A stretch of DNA of 9,978 nt from Thermoprotei archaeon (GCA_021158375.1 JAGGUS010000301.1:1-9978), one strand, 5' to 3'. Counted from the first letter of the stretch, positions 1-7,520 are shown. Numbers and translations: made by a program. The notes: generated by a model not told the origin, from the letters alone.

Positions 1-1232
1 ATGAAAGGCCTGCTGGTCAAAACATGGTAGTTGCAGTAGGGACATGGCAAGGATATAACATAGAAGACGCAATAGTAATGAACAAAGCATCTATTGAAAG
101 GGGGCTTGCTAGATCGACGTTCTTCAGGACATATGAAGCGGAGGAGCGTAGATACCCTGGTGGTCAAGAAGATAAGATAACGATACCAGAGCCTACTGTA
201 AGGAGTTATAGGGGCGAAGATGCTTACTCTTGCCTAAGTGAGGATGGAATTGTTGATCCTGAAGTATACGTAACTGGAGGAAAGGTACTAATAGGTAGGG
301 TATCACCGCCACGTTTCTTAGAGGAATATCATACATTTGAAACCATAGGTAGTCTACAGCGAGATACATCAGTAGCTATGCGTCTAGGTGAATCCGGCGT
401 AGTAGATATGGTTCTAATAACCGAAAATGCAGATGGAAATAAATTAGTTAAAGTGAGAGTTAGGGATCTCAGGATACCAGAGCTTGGTGATAAATTCGCC
501 TCAAGACACGGCCAGAAAGGAGTAATAGGCATGATAGTACCTCAAGAAGATATGCCGTTTACTGAAGACGGCATAACACCTGACCTCATAATCAATCCAC
601 ATGCATTCCCATCGCGTATGACATTAGGTCAGCTTATAGAGTCCCTCGGTGGCAAAGTAGCAAGCCTTTCTGCTCGTTTTGTTGATGGCACTCCGTTCTA
701 TGGGGAACCTGAAGAGAAACTCCGTAATGAGTTGCTAAAGCTGGGCTTTAGACCCGATGGACGAGAAGCAGTGTATAATGGAATAACTGGAGAACTTATG
801 GAAGTTCCCATATTCATAGGCATAGTCTATTACCAGAAGCTACATCATATGGTATCCGATAAAATGCATGCTCGTGCTAGAGGTCCAGTACAAATACTCA
901 CTAGGCAACCAACCGAGGGCAGAGCTCGCGAAGGTGGTCTACGCTTTGGTGAAATGGAACGTGATACCCTAATAGGCCATGGGGCTTCTCTGTTGTTGAG
1001 GGAGAGATTATTTGAGCAAAGCGATAGGTATATAGCATATGTATGTGCTAAGTGTGGCATGATTGGTTGGTACGATAGGAAGCGTGATAGACTCGTATGT
1101 CCAATACATGGTGAGAAAGGAGAGCTATATCCTGTAGAGATGTCATATGCATTTAAGTTATTGCTTCAAGAGCTAATGAGCATGTGCATATATCCTAAGT
1201 TAAAGCTCCGTGATAAGATGGAGGTGGAGTAA
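1..1232 (+). CDS. rpoB: DNA-directed RNA polymerase subunit B (beta-like), C-terminal part, 5' truncated by window
   Basis: Second-largest catalytic RNAP subunit. The reading frame is open from base 3 (first residues ERPAGQNMVVAVG), so the apparent ATG at 24 is internal and the gene starts before the window. Family landmarks in order: GTWQGYNIEDAIVMNK near the start; the active-site segment GDKFASRHGQKG (about 486-521), whose lysines belong to the conserved catalytic region; then TPDLIINPHAFPSRMT, and the hybrid-binding/clamp part with RARGPVQILTRQPTEGRAR. A C-terminal zinc-ribbon follows with Cys codons at 1044 and 1053 and a CPIH motif (Cys at 1098, His at 1107). The C-terminus RDKMEVE overlaps the SD of rpoA1. 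About 409 residues are visible. The window cannot show whether the subunit is a single B or the B' half of a split B. No frameshift or intein is seen. Confidence 0.97.
   Translation, partial: ERPAGQNMVVAVGTWQGYNIEDAIVMNKASIERGLARSTFFRTYEAEERRYPGGQEDKITIPEPTVRSYRGEDAYSCLSEDGIVDPEVYVTGGKVLIGRVSPPRFLEEYHTFETIGSLQRDTSVAMRLGESGVVDMVLITENADGNKLVKVRVRDLRIPELGDKFASRHGQKGVIGMIVPQEDMPFTEDGITPDLIINPHAFPSRMTLGQLIESLGGKVASLSARFVDGTPFYGEPEEKLRNELLKLGFRPDGREAVYNGITGELMEVPIFIGIVYYQKLHHMVSDKMHARARGPVQILTRQPTEGRAREGGLRFGEMERDTLIGHGASLLLRERLFEQSDRYIAYVCAKCGMIGWYDRKRDRLVCPIHGEKGELYPVEMSYAFKLLLQELMSMCIYPKLKLRDKMEVE
1220..1226 (+). promoter_or_regulatory. Shine-Dalgarno site of rpoA1
   Basis: GGAGGTG sits inside the last codons of rpoB, 7 nt before the ATG at 1234. 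It decides the rpoA1 start against an in-frame GTG at 1210, which would place the SD inside the gene and add eight residues (MIRWRWSN) unlike the family N-terminus. Confidence 0.8.
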
Positions 1233-1233
1233 C

Positions 1234-3915
1234 ATGTTGACACCTGAACATATAACTAAACGCATAGGCGCAATAGAGTTTGGAGTTCTTGATCCAGAAA
1301 CGATAAGAAAGATGTCAGTAACAGCGGTTATAACAGCTGATACTTATGATGAAGACGGAATGCCTATACGTTCTGGATTAATGGATAGAAGACTCGGTAC
1401 TATTGAACCTGGAGTTCGTTGTGAAACCTGTGGTAACCTAATAGACTCATGTCCAGGACATTTTGGTCATATTGAATTAGCAAGACCTGTGATCCATGTA
1501 GGTTTCGTAAAGATAATTCATCAGCTATTACGTGCTACATGTCGTAGTTGCGGTCGTTTATTATTACCACAAGATGAAATAGAGAAGTACAAAGCTAGAA
1601 TGAAGCGATATAGGGAGCGGTGGAAAGCTTTAAGCCTCAAGCTAGCTAATATGATCCTAAAGAAGGCTATGGATGTAGAGGAATGTCCTCATTGTCACGC
1701 TACGCAATATAAGATAAAGCTGGAGAAACCAACAACCTTCTATGAAGAACGAGAAGAGGGCTATATCAGACTCACACCTAGTGAAATTAGGGCGCGCCTA
1801 GAACGAATATCTGATGAAGATCTCGAACTTATTGGAATAAATCCTAAGACAGCTAGACCTGAGTGGTTTGTCCTCACAGTATTACCTGTACCCCCTGTAT
1901 GTGTAAGGCCGTCTATAACGCTAGAATCCGGAGTAAGGTCTGAAGATGATTTAACGCATAAACTAGTTGATATTATTAGGATAAATGAGCGCCTTAGAGA
2001 AAACATAGAAGCTGGAGCTCCACAACCTATTATTGAAGATCTATGGGAGCTCCTTCAGTATCACGTTACAACATATTTTGATAACGAAGTTCCCGGAATT
2101 CCTCCAGCAAAACACCGATCAGGTAGGCCATTACGAACACTTGCTCAACGACTAAAAGGTAAAGAGGGCAGATTTAGAGGTAGTCTATCTGGAAAACGTG
2201 TTGATTTCTCTGCTAGAACTGTAATTTCTCCAGACCCCTACTTGAGTATAAACGAGGTAGGCGTTCCTATAGAGATAGCTAAAAGGCTTACAGTTCCTGA
2301 AAAGGTAACAGAATTCAACATTGAGGAAATGCGTAGATTAGTCCTTAATGGGCCTTTTGAATATCCTGGGGCAAATTACATAATAAGACCTGATGGCAAA
2401 CGCATAGACCTACGTTATCCAAAGGATAGAAAGGCAATAGCAGATGCATTAAAGCCCGGCTACATAGTTGAAAGACACTTAAGGGACGGCGATATAGTAC
2501 TCTTCAATAGGCAACCGTCCCTACATAGAATGTCTATGATGGCTCATAAGGTAAGGGTGCTTCCATATAAGACCTTCCGTTTAAACCTCCTTGTCTGTCC
2601 TCCCTATAATGCTGACTTTGATGGCGATGAGATGAATTTACATGTACCTCAGAGTGAAGAAGCACGCGCAGAAGCAAGAATACTCATGCTTGTTCAAGAG
2701 CAGATAATATCACCTCGATATGGTGCTCCGATTATAGGTGCTCTACACGATTACATTACTGCTGCCTTTCTCTTAACCATGAAGAGTACTTTATTAACGA
2801 AGGATAAAATAGTGCAACTCCTTATGGCTGGCGATTATAGAGGAGAGCTTCCTGAACCTGCAATATTGCATCCAGTTAAGCTATGGACGGGAAAGCAGGT
2901 AATTAGCGTCTTTTTACCTAAAGATTTCAACTACACTCAAGAGGCAAGCGTGTGTCTAAAGTGTAATAAGTGTACTCCTGCCAAATGTCCCGTAGATGCA
3001 TTTGTTGTAATTCGCAATGGTATTTTGCTTTCAGGTGTTATAGATAAGGCAACTATAGGCGTCGAAAAGATGGGTACTATCTTACATAAAATAGTTCGAG
3101 AGTACGGTACTGACTTCGCCAGGAGGTTTCTCGATTCTTGTGGCAGAGTATTTCTTGCTTTCTTGGATATGCATGGGTTTACAATGGGCTTAGATAATTT
3201 AGACATACCTAAAGAGGCAATAGAAGAAATAATTAAGATACATAAGGAAGCCGAAAAGCAAGTAAGTAAACTAATCGATGATTTCAATAAGGGAAAGCTC
3301 GAGGCAGAACCCGGAATGACTCTGGAGGAGACCTTAGAAGCGAAGATTCGGGAAGTACTAGATAGCGCTCGTAATAGGGCTGGAGAAATAGCTTCAAGGT
3401 ATCTAGGCATTGCAAATGAGGTAATAGTAATGACCTTAACTGGTGCCAGGGGTAATATACTTAATGTAACTCAAATGTGCGCTTGTCTTGGTCAACAGTA
3501 TCTAAGAGGTGAACGCATACATAGAGGTTATACCGAAAGATCGTTACCTCATTTCCGAAAGAGAGACTTAGGCGTTAAGGCGCGTGGTTATGTTTCAAGT
3601 TCATTTAAGAAAGGACTAACTCCTACTGAGTTCTTCTTCCATGCTATGACAGGGAGAGAAGGCTTAGTGGATACTGCAGTACGTACGTCTCAAAGTGGAT
3701 ACATGCAACGTAGACTTATAAATGCGTTACAAGACATACACGTAGAGTATGACGGAACAGTTAGAACTGCTGAGGGAAGTATTGTTCAGTTCAAGTATGG
3801 TGAAGATGGCGTTGATCCTGCAAAGAGCTATCATGGAAAACCAGTTGATCTAGATTACATATTAAGTAAGGTATTGGGTGATAAATATGCCGCGAAAATC
3901 TGGAAAAAGAAGTGA
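1234..3915 (+). CDS. rpoA1: DNA-directed RNA polymerase subunit A' (Rpo1N)
   Basis: N-terminal two thirds of the largest RNAP subunit, carrying the catalytic Mg ligands; 893 residues, within the usual range for archaeal A'. Seen in order: clamp zinc site C63, C66, C73, H76 (CETCGN then CPGHFGH); second zinc site C103, C106, C151, C154; lid/switch region with GKRVDFSARTVISPDP from residue 320; catalytic NADFDGDEM at 459-467 with D461, D463, D465; bridge-helix segment GREGLVDTAVRTSQSGY at 807-823. The protein ends shortly after YGEDGVDP, the normal archaeal A'/A'' split point. A cysteine-rich loop CX2CX2CX4CP lies at 574-586 (see findings). The start is one base after the rpoB stop and is supported by an SD. 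The end overlaps rpoA2 by 29 nt. No intein interrupts the catalytic motif. Confidence 0.98.
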   Translation: MLTPEHITKRIGAIEFGVLDPETIRKMSVTAVITADTYDEDGMPIRSGLMDRRLGTIEPGVRCETCGNLIDSCPGHFGHIELARPVIHVGFVKIIHQLLRATCRSCGRLLLPQDEIEKYKARMKRYRERWKALSLKLANMILKKAMDVEECPHCHATQYKIKLEKPTTFYEEREEGYIRLTPSEIRARLERISDEDLELIGINPKTARPEWFVLTVLPVPPVCVRPSITLESGVRSEDDLTHKLVDIIRINERLRENIEAGAPQPIIEDLWELLQYHVTTYFDNEVPGIPPAKHRSGRPLRTLAQRLKGKEGRFRGSLSGKRVDFSARTVISPDPYLSINEVGVPIEIAKRLTVPEKVTEFNIEEMRRLVLNGPFEYPGANYIIRPDGKRIDLRYPKDRKAIADALKPGYIVERHLRDGDIVLFNRQPSLHRMSMMAHKVRVLPYKTFRLNLLVCPPYNADFDGDEMNLHVPQSEEARAEARILMLVQEQIISPRYGAPIIGALHDYITAAFLLTMKSTLLTKDKIVQLLMAGDYRGELPEPAILHPVKLWTGKQVISVFLPKDFNYTQEASVCLKCNKCTPAKCPVDAFVVIRNGILLSGVIDKATIGVEKMGTILHKIVREYGTDFARRFLDSCGRVFLAFLDMHGFTMGLDNLDIPKEAIEEIIKIHKEAEKQVSKLIDDFNKGKLEAEPGMTLEETLEAKIREVLDSARNRAGEIASRYLGIANEVIVMTLTGARGNILNVTQMCACLGQQYLRGERIHRGYTERSLPHFRKRDLGVKARGYVSSSFKKGLTPTEFFFHAMTGREGLVDTAVRTSQSGYMQRRLINALQDIHVEYDGTVRTAEGSIVQFKYGEDGVDPAKSYHGKPVDLDYILSKVLGDKYAAKIWKKK
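3877..3882 (+). promoter_or_regulatory. Shine-Dalgarno site of rpoA2
   Basis: GGTGAT, complementary to the archaeal 16S 3' tail, lies 4 nt before the ATG at 3887 and inside rpoA1. It favours that ATG over the in-frame GTG at 3878, which is itself part of this SD. Confidence 0.65.
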
Positions 3916-5101
3916 GTCTATTTCATATCTTGAGGAGCGATTAAAGGCCCTTGAAGATAAGTTACCTCTCCCCCTAATAGAGGAACTACGAGAGAAAGTA
4001 AAAGGTATTCCTCTTTCGAAGGATGAAGTAGATAAAATAGTAAATTATATACTACAAGAATATGAAAAGAGTATAGTTGAACCAGGCGAAGCAGTAGGAA
4101 CTGTAGCAGCCCAGTCAATAGGAGAACCTAGCACCCAGATGACTTTAAGGACATTTCACTATGCTGGAGTTCGTGAGTTTAATATAACCTTAGGATTACC
4201 TCGCTTCATAGAAATAGTGGATGCACGACGTACACCATCTACTCCGATGATGGTAATCTATCTTGACGAAGAACATAGGTATAGTAGGAAGAAGGCTGAA
4301 GAGGTCGCCAGAAGGATTCAATACGTAACTATAGAGAATGTAGCCAAAAGTATAAATGAAGATCTCTCCTCTCTTTCAATAATAATAGAGCTAGATCCAG
4401 AGCTATTAAAGGATAAAGGATTAACCGTAGATCATGTGATAAAAGCTTTACAGAGACTTAAAGGTGAAACTATAGTTGAAGGTAATAGAATAATTTTCTC
4501 TTCACCAGATATAACTGATTTTAATAAATTAAGGAAAATTCGTGAACGCATAACCAGCTTAAAGCTTAAGGGAATCCGTGGTATAAAGAGAGTCGTAATA
4601 AGGAAAGAAGGAGATGAATACGTACTAAAGACCGAGGGATCAAATCTCGCGGCAGTATTAAACGTCGATGGTGTCGATCCCACAAGGACTATAACTAATG
4701 ATATTCATGAAATAGCTGAAGTACTGGGTATAGAGGCTGCTAGGCAGGCTATTATAAACGAGATGCAAAGCGTATTAGAAGATCAAGGATTAGATGTGGA
4801 TATTCGGCACTTGATGTTAGTTGCCGACATCATGACTCATACTGGCAGAGTTCGTCAAATAGGGAGACACGGTGTAAGCGGTGAGAAAGAAAGCGTTCTA
4901 GCGAGAGCCGCTTTTGAGGTAACAGTAAAGCAAATAATAGACGCTTCTATACATGGTTCTGTAGATGAACTCAAGGGAGTAGCTGAAAACGTTATAATAG
5001 GATCGAATCCTGTACCTATAGGAAGTGGATTAGTAAAACTACTAATGGGATTTACTCCTCCAAAGAAGGAGGTGGAAACGCAACATGGTGGATCTAGCTA
5101 G
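3887..5101 (+). CDS. rpoA2: DNA-directed RNA polymerase subunit A'' (Rpo1C)
   Basis: C-terminal third of the largest RNAP subunit, assembling with A' into one catalytic unit; 404 residues, normal for the family. The trigger-loop region is clear: EPGEAVGTVAAQSIGEP at 65-81 followed by STQMTLRTFHYAG, including the Q84/M85/T86 stretch and H91. Later landmarks are GLPRFIEIVDARRTPSTP, the jaw-like middle region, GVDPTRTITNDIHEIAEVLG, and the C-terminal clamp motif LMLVADIMTHTGRVRQIGRHGVSG. The first 25 or so residues are basic and charged and poorly diagnostic. Start chosen at ATG 3887 from SD spacing; GTG 3878 would add three residues. The gene overlaps rpoA1 by 29 nt and rpl30e by 17 nt, so translation of all three is probably coupled. 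Confidence 0.97.
   Translation: MPRKSGKRSESISYLEERLKALEDKLPLPLIEELREKVKGIPLSKDEVDKIVNYILQEYEKSIVEPGEAVGTVAAQSIGEPSTQMTLRTFHYAGVREFNITLGLPRFIEIVDARRTPSTPMMVIYLDEEHRYSRKKAEEVARRIQYVTIENVAKSINEDLSSLSIIIELDPELLKDKGLTVDHVIKALQRLKGETIVEGNRIIFSSPDITDFNKLRKIRERITSLKLKGIRGIKRVVIRKEGDEYVLKTEGSNLAAVLNVDGVDPTRTITNDIHEIAEVLGIEAARQAIINEMQSVLEDQGLDVDIRHLMLVADIMTHTGRVRQIGRHGVSGEKESVLARAAFEVTVKQIIDASIHGSVDELKGVAENVIIGSNPVPIGSGLVKLLMGFTPPKKEVETQHGGSS
5068..5074 (+). promoter_or_regulatory. Shine-Dalgarno site of rpl30e
   Basis: GGAGGTG inside the 3' end of rpoA2, 10 nt before the ATG at 5085. Confidence 0.65.
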
Positions 5102-5429
5102 GGAATTACGAACTGTTATGCGTACTGGAAAGCTAGTAATAGGCTTTAAGAAAACATTAAATGCCTGTAGATTTGGAAAAGCTAAACTTATAATCGTAGC
5201 TCTTAATGCACCAGAACATATAAAGGAAGATATAACGTATTATGCAAAACTATCTAACATCCCGGTATACTTATATCCTGGCTCAAGCTGGGATCTAGGC
5301 GCTCTTTGCAGAAAACCGTTTATGGTTTCTTCATTAGCCATATTAGATCCTGGAGAATCTAACATTATGGCTTTAGTAGAGACACCTGAAGAAGAACGTG
5401 AGGAGGTGGGTGAGGGTGCCGAATATTAA
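5085..5429 (+). CDS. rpl30e: Large ribosomal subunit protein eL30 (L30e)
   Basis: RNA-binding protein of the L7Ae/L30e fold, found in archaeal and eukaryotic large ribosomal subunits. The 114-residue product shows the expected core: GKLVIGFKKTLNACRFGKAK at 15-34, then IIVALNAPEHIKEDITYYA, and the second conserved block YPGSSWDLGALCRKPF at 64-79. Its position between rpoA2 and nusA is the standard archaeal arrangement. The acidic tail (ETPEEEREEVGEGAEY) is slightly longer than I expect for the family; its codons contain the SD and start of nusA, so tail sequence and nusA initiation signals share the same bases. It overlaps rpoA2 by 17 nt and nusA by 14 nt. Confidence 0.95.
   Translation: MVDLARELRTVMRTGKLVIGFKKTLNACRFGKAKLIIVALNAPEHIKEDITYYAKLSNIPVYLYPGSSWDLGALCRKPFMVSSLAILDPGESNIMALVETPEEEREEVGEGAEY
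5402..5408 (+). promoter_or_regulatory. Shine-Dalgarno site of nusA
   Basis: GGAGGTG within the end of rpl30e, 7 nt before GTG 5416. Two other in-frame GTG codons (5398, 5410) lie upstream of or too close to the SD, so 5416 is the best start. Confidence 0.75.
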
Positions 5430-5850
5430 GTTAACTAGCGATGAGATGCAGTATATAGCAATATTTGAAAGCATCACAGGTGCTACCACAAGGGATTGTG
5501 TTTACGATGAACACATGAATCGATTAATTTTCCTCGTAAAGCCCGGTGAAGTTGGAATAGCTGTAGGAAAGAATGGTGCAAAGATACGCCAATTACGTAA
5601 GCTCTTCGGGAAAAACATAGAAGTAGTAGAATATGCCGAAACTCCCGAGAAACTAATAGCTAATTGCCTTTTCCCAGCAAGAGTTCTTTCCGTTAGAATA
5701 ACCAAAACTGCTGATGGACGAAAGATAGCGATAGTCACTGTAGATCCAGCACATAAAGGGATAGCAATAGGTAGGGAAGGACGTAATATAAGCAAGGCAC
5801 GCATTCTGGCAAAACGTTACTTCGATATAGATACTGTCATCATAGCCTAA
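5416..5850 (+). CDS. nusA: Transcription termination/antitermination factor NusA, archaeal two-KH form
   Basis: Archaeal NusA homologue: RNA-binding protein made of two KH domains, lacking the RNAP-binding N-terminal and S1 domains of bacterial NusA. 144 residues from GTG 5416, typical length. The N-terminus PNIKLTSDEMQYIAIFESITGA matches the family well, which supports this start over GTG 5398 (six extra residues MRRWVR). KH1 carries GKNG at 51-54 within VGKNGAKIRQLRKLFG. KH2 carries GREG at 119-122 within IGREGRNISKARILA. A TRDCVYDE segment follows the first helix. It lies between rpl30e and rps12, as in most archaea, and overlaps rpl30e by 14 nt. Its exact role in archaeal transcription is less settled than in bacteria. 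It is probably the last gene of the rpoB transcription unit before an internal promoter. Confidence 0.94.
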   Translation: MPNIKLTSDEMQYIAIFESITGATTRDCVYDEHMNRLIFLVKPGEVGIAVGKNGAKIRQLRKLFGKNIEVVEYAETPEKLIANCLFPARVLSVRITKTADGRKIAIVTVDPAHKGIAIGREGRNISKARILAKRYFDIDTVIIA

Positions 5851-5891
5851 AAATATTTAAATATCCTCTGACTTTAAGGGAGAGAGGCAAT
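5851..5891 (+). promoter_or_regulatory. Putative internal promoter upstream of rps12
   Basis: This 41-nt gap is the longest same-strand gap in the upstream cluster. It contains TTTAAATAT at 5856-5864, a good match to crenarchaeal TATA boxes, preceded by an A-rich, BRE-like stretch (CCTAAAAA). Initiation about 25 nt downstream would fall near 5883-5888, giving a leader of only a few bases before the ATG at 5892. No strong SD is present (only GGGAG / GAGAGG), consistent with a leaderless or near-leaderless rps12 message. Readthrough from nusA could also occur. Confidence 0.6.
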
Positions 5892-6335
5892 ATGCCAGGC
5901 TCTAAATCTCCTAACGGTTTATATGCCGCTAGGAAGTTAAAGCAGAAAAGGAAGAAGTTCCGTTGGAGCGATATCTACTATAGAAAGAAAATGCTAGGCT
6001 TAGATATAAAGACGGATCCCTTAGAGGGCGCTCCAATGGCTAGAGGCATAGTACTAGAGAAAGTAGGCATCGAGAGTAGGCAACCTAACAGCGCAGTCAG
6101 AAAGTGTGTAAGAGTGCAACTATTAAAGAATGGCAAAGTCGTAACGGCATTCGTACCTGGAGATGGCGGGCTTAACTATATAGATGAGCATGATGAAGTA
6201 ATAATAGAGGGTATAGGCGGACCTGAAGGAAAAGCATATGGCGATCTACCTGGTGTTAGATATAAAGTCATAAAAGTGAACGGAGTTTCTTTAAAGGCGA
6301 TATTAGAAGGTAAGAAGCAAAAGCCTATGAGGTAG
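5892..6335 (+). CDS. rps12: Small ribosomal subunit protein uS12
   Basis: Decoding-centre protein of the 30S subunit. 147 residues, the archaeal/eukaryotic long form. Conserved decoding-site loops are intact: QPNSAVRKCVRV at 64-75 and VPGDGGLNYIDEHDEV at 88-103, followed by DLPGVRYKV at 118-126. The N-terminus (PGSKSPNGLYAARKL then KRKKFRW) is the basic archaeal extension. It is preceded by a 41-nt gap with a promoter-like box, and followed after only 7 nt by rpoD rather than by rps7, which normally comes next in archaeal str-type clusters. No resistance-type substitution can be judged without an alignment. Confidence 0.97.
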   Translation: MPGSKSPNGLYAARKLKQKRKKFRWSDIYYRKKMLGLDIKTDPLEGAPMARGIVLEKVGIESRQPNSAVRKCVRVQLLKNGKVVTAFVPGDGGLNYIDEHDEVIIEGIGGPEGKAYGDLPGVRYKVIKVNGVSLKAILEGKKQKPMR

Positions 6336-6342
6336 ACGCATT

Positions 6343-7176
6343 ATGGAAGTAGAGCTTTTAAAGTACGATGAGACCCACGTACAATTTATACTTAAAGGTA
6401 GTAATCCCGCTTTTGCTAATTCCTTAAGACGAATAATGATATCCGAAGTACCAACATTAGCAATAGATGAGGTTGTTTTTCTAGATAATACAAGTGTTCT
6501 TTTCGACGAGATCATTGCACATAGATTAGCCTTGATACCCCTAAAAGTAGACCCAGATTTCATAAGAGTTGCGAGGAAAAATCCATCTAAGTATGAAATT
6601 AGATTTTACTTAGATATAGAAGCAAAAAAAGGCCCTCTTACCGTTTATTCTGGCGATTTAAAGACTGATGATCCTCATGTTAAACCTATTAGTGATTCCA
6701 TTCCCATAGTGAAGCTCGCTACGGGTCAGAAACTCGTTCTTGAAGCTTATGCAAGAATCGGTGTTGGTCGTGAACACGCTAAATGGTCTCCTGTATCCGC
6801 TTGTGCATATAAGTACATGCCTATAATAAAGATTAATGAATCGCTCTGCTCGCTCTGTGGCACGTGTGTAGCTTATTGTCCTCGAAATGTCTTTTCGATA
6901 GAGAACAATAAATTGATTGTCAAAAACCCATTAGAATGTACTCTATGTAAATACTGCGAAGTTGTATGTCCTAATGATGCGATTCGTGTTAAAGGTGATG
7001 ATACAACTTTTATATTTAAGGTAGAATCTGTAGGTTCCCTCCCTGTTGACTTTATAGTGACTGAGGCTGCAGAAATATTAAAGGAGAAATGCGAGACGTT
7101 TTTAAAACTGTTAAAAGAAATAAAGGAAAAAGGTCTAAAGGAGGAGGGTGTTAGTGAAGAGGACAGGGCCAACTAA
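6343..7176 (+). CDS. rpoD: DNA-directed RNA polymerase subunit D (Rpo3), with ferredoxin-like [4Fe-4S] domain
   Basis: Archaeal counterpart of bacterial alpha / eukaryotic Rpb3; with subunit L it forms the platform that nucleates RNAP assembly. 277 residues. The N-terminal dimerisation part shows NPAFANSLRRIMISEVPTLA and later DEIIAHRLALIPL. The C-terminus returns to the alpha-like fold (FKVESVGSLP, then AAEILKEKCETFLKLL). Inserted between them is a ferredoxin-like domain with two complete cysteine sets: C169, C172, C175, C179-P180 and C199, C202, C205, C209-P210 (each CX2CX2CX3CP). Both could hold a [4Fe-4S] cluster. GAGGT at 6329-6333 serves as SD. The gene starts 7 nt after rps12 and overlaps rpl18e by 23 nt. 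Confidence 0.97.
   Translation: MEVELLKYDETHVQFILKGSNPAFANSLRRIMISEVPTLAIDEVVFLDNTSVLFDEIIAHRLALIPLKVDPDFIRVARKNPSKYEIRFYLDIEAKKGPLTVYSGDLKTDDPHVKPISDSIPIVKLATGQKLVLEAYARIGVGREHAKWSPVSACAYKYMPIIKINESLCSLCGTCVAYCPRNVFSIENNKLIVKNPLECTLCKYCEVVCPNDAIRVKGDDTTFIFKVESVGSLPVDFIVTEAAEILKEKCETFLKLLKEIKEKGLKEEGVSEEDRAN
7140..7150 (+). promoter_or_regulatory. Shine-Dalgarno region of rpl18e
   Basis: GGAGGAGGGTG within the end of rpoD. GGAGG (7140-7144) is 9 nt before GTG 7154 and only 3 nt before GTG 7148, favouring 7154. The second G-rich block (GAGGGTG) lies close to GTG 7154. Confidence 0.55.
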
Positions 7177-7519
7177 TGTATATTTGAGGAGAATGATACG
7201 TTTGCTTAGGCGTGCATATAGAACACATGGTGCTAAGATATGGTTAGCTATTAGTGAAAAGCTAGATAGACCTAGACGTAGGCGAATAGTAGTAAATGTA
7301 GGAAAGATAGCCGCTTTGACTAAAGAAAACGATGTAGTAGTCGTGCCAGGTAAAGTTTTAGGCGCAGGTGAAATAAATCATCCTGTTACGGTTGCCGCAG
7401 TAGGTTTTTCAAAGAATGCAACTGAGAAGATAGCTCGTGCCGGAGGTAAATGCTTAAGTATACTGGAACTAGTCGAGCTTAACCCCAAGGGTAAAAATGT
7501 CAAGATAATAGGTGGTTAA
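7154..7519 (+). CDS. rpl18e: Large ribosomal subunit protein eL18 (L18e)
   Basis: Archaeal/eukaryotic 50S protein of the uL15/eL18 fold. 121 residues from GTG 7154, giving the family-like N-terminus MKRTGPTNVYLRRMIRLLR; GTG 7148 would add two residues. Landmarks: RRRRIVVNVGKIAALTKEND at 41-60, then VVVPGKVLGAGEINHPVTVAAVGFS and KIARAGGKCLSILEL near the C-terminus. It sits between rpoD and rpl13, the conserved archaeal order. It overlaps rpoD by 23 nt and ends one base before rpl13, suggesting coupled translation. Confidence 0.95.
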   Translation: MKRTGPTNVYLRRMIRLLRRAYRTHGAKIWLAISEKLDRPRRRRIVVNVGKIAALTKENDVVVVPGKVLGAGEINHPVTVAAVGFSKNATEKIARAGGKCLSILELVELNPKGKNVKIIGG

Positions 7520-7520
7520 G

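Noticed and set aside
1..30. Short frame starting ATG AAA GGC and ending TAG at the window edge
   Set aside because: It is out of frame with rpoB, which reads ERPAGQNM from base 3 and matches the family upstream of the apparent ATG at 24.
2937..3410. 157-codon open frame on the minus strand
   Set aside because: It lies wholly within rpoA1, has no recognisable domain and has the Ser/Leu-rich composition typical of antisense shadows.
1234..5101. Possible intein or intron in rpoA1/rpoA2
   Set aside because: The catalytic NADFDGDEM, bridge-helix and trigger-loop regions are continuous and both proteins have normal lengths.
7099..7107. TTTTTAAAA TATA-like box about 50 nt before rpl18e
   Set aside because: It lies inside rpoD codons (TFLKLL), where A/T-rich Leu/Lys codons produce such strings by chance, and rpl18e already has an embedded SD and a 23-nt overlap pointing to co-transcription.
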